Shown: one piece after another, positions 63,932-64,000 of the stretch
Layout of the letters: the number at the start of each line of letters is the position of its first letter
How positions within the stretch are numbered: position 1 is the stretch's first letter
Source: JACMLD01 sp038207265
GTDB taxonomy: Bacteria > Bacteroidota > Bacteroidia > Chitinophagales > Chitinophagaceae
NCBI GenBank assembly: GCA_038207265.1
Contig: JBBQZZ010000011.1
Coordinates: forward strand, 1-64,000
Reading direction: 5' to 3'
DNA: 64,000 nt
Notes under the pieces: generated by a model
What the model saw: only the letters and a program-made list of their open reading frames with translations
Database searches by the model: none
What the model was told of the DNA's origin: nothing
Program-made: the position numbers and the translations under genes

Positions 63932-64000
63932 ATGAACATTAAGCGATTGCCTTCCATCTTCATTTGTATTGTTGTCTGCTTCAACCTGGCCTGTAATAAT
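63932..64000 (+). CDS. Start of a lipoprotein gene, cut by the right edge
   Basis: ATG 63932 opens a frame of 23 codons to the edge, with a lipoprotein signal ending in FNLAC (lipobox) and then NN. What the mature protein does is beyond the window. In clusters with an MFS symporter and a Gfo/Idh/MocA oxidoreductase it is often a DUF1080-type or sugar-binding lipoprotein, but that is a guess. Confidence 0.6.
   Translation, partial: MNIKRLPSIFICIVVCFNLACNN

Noticed and set aside
1..64000. tRNA, rRNA, CRISPR array, insertion sequence or prophage
   Set aside because: No cloverleaf-type sequence, regularly spaced repeats, transposase, integrase or phage gene was found by eye.

Overview
This 64 kb stretch looks like an ordinary chromosomal segment of a Bacteroidota bacterium, most likely a member of the Chitinophagaceae or a close relative. 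The DNA is AT-rich (around 40% GC by eye). Several protein families typical of this phylum are present (DUF4270, DUF4199, DUF5686 with a carboxypeptidase-like N-terminal domain, GSCFA, DUF4294, a CxxxY-type CcmE and many short-lipobox lipoproteins). Several promoters also fit the Bacteroidota pattern (TTTG / TAnnTTTG). No tRNA, rRNA, insertion sequence, prophage or CRISPR array was seen. The assignment is an inference from gene content; no marker rRNA is present.

Layout. 1-2253 is the start of a large secreted SdrD-like B-domain protein that runs off the left edge. 2506-6384 is a three-gene minus-strand operon for exported lipoproteins: a MauG-like di-heme enzyme, a protein resembling copper amine oxidases, and a beta-propeller-like protein. 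6463-10412 holds a secreted lactonase, a GNAT protein and a LuxR/DUF4199/VOC set. 10475-20744 holds trhO, a DUF5686 outer-membrane protein, pyruvate phosphate dikinase and a penicillin-acylase-like enzyme. 20745-21532 is a long non-coding gap with two plus-strand intrinsic terminators that belong to no annotated gene. 21533-29292 holds bioF, miaE, a GH109-like enzyme with a sugar-kinase-like neighbour, and an operon with HMG-CoA lyase and GSCFA. 29527-31730 is a run of envelope proteins.

31756-43303 carries core metabolism: rlmB, two Nudix genes in the wider window, metK, DUF4270, a GT5 N-terminal-domain protein, the panC-panD-flippase-rfaE2 operon, and ccmE-ccmF. 43595-47358 has an agmatinase-family gene, two related small membrane proteins and a radical SAM protein. 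47475-58863 has a Crp/Fnr regulator with transporters, an SGNH hydrolase, an SDR, an orphan TonB, folC and several small enzymes. 59054-64000 has kynureninase, pcm, and the start of a carbohydrate-type cluster (MFS symporter, Gfo/Idh/MocA oxidoreductase, then a truncated lipoprotein).

The most interesting candidate system is the 2506-6384 operon. A Tyr-ligand, MauG-type di-heme protein is encoded next to a lipoprotein that carries a TxxNYN motif like the topaquinone site of copper amine oxidases but lacks the copper-binding HxH. This could be an undescribed protein-cofactor maturation pair. Other points of note are two orphan transcription units near 21 kb, a tandem 12-bp operator-like repeat in front of ccmE, and a 4-TM/PH-like paralog pair beside an uncharacterised radical SAM enzyme.
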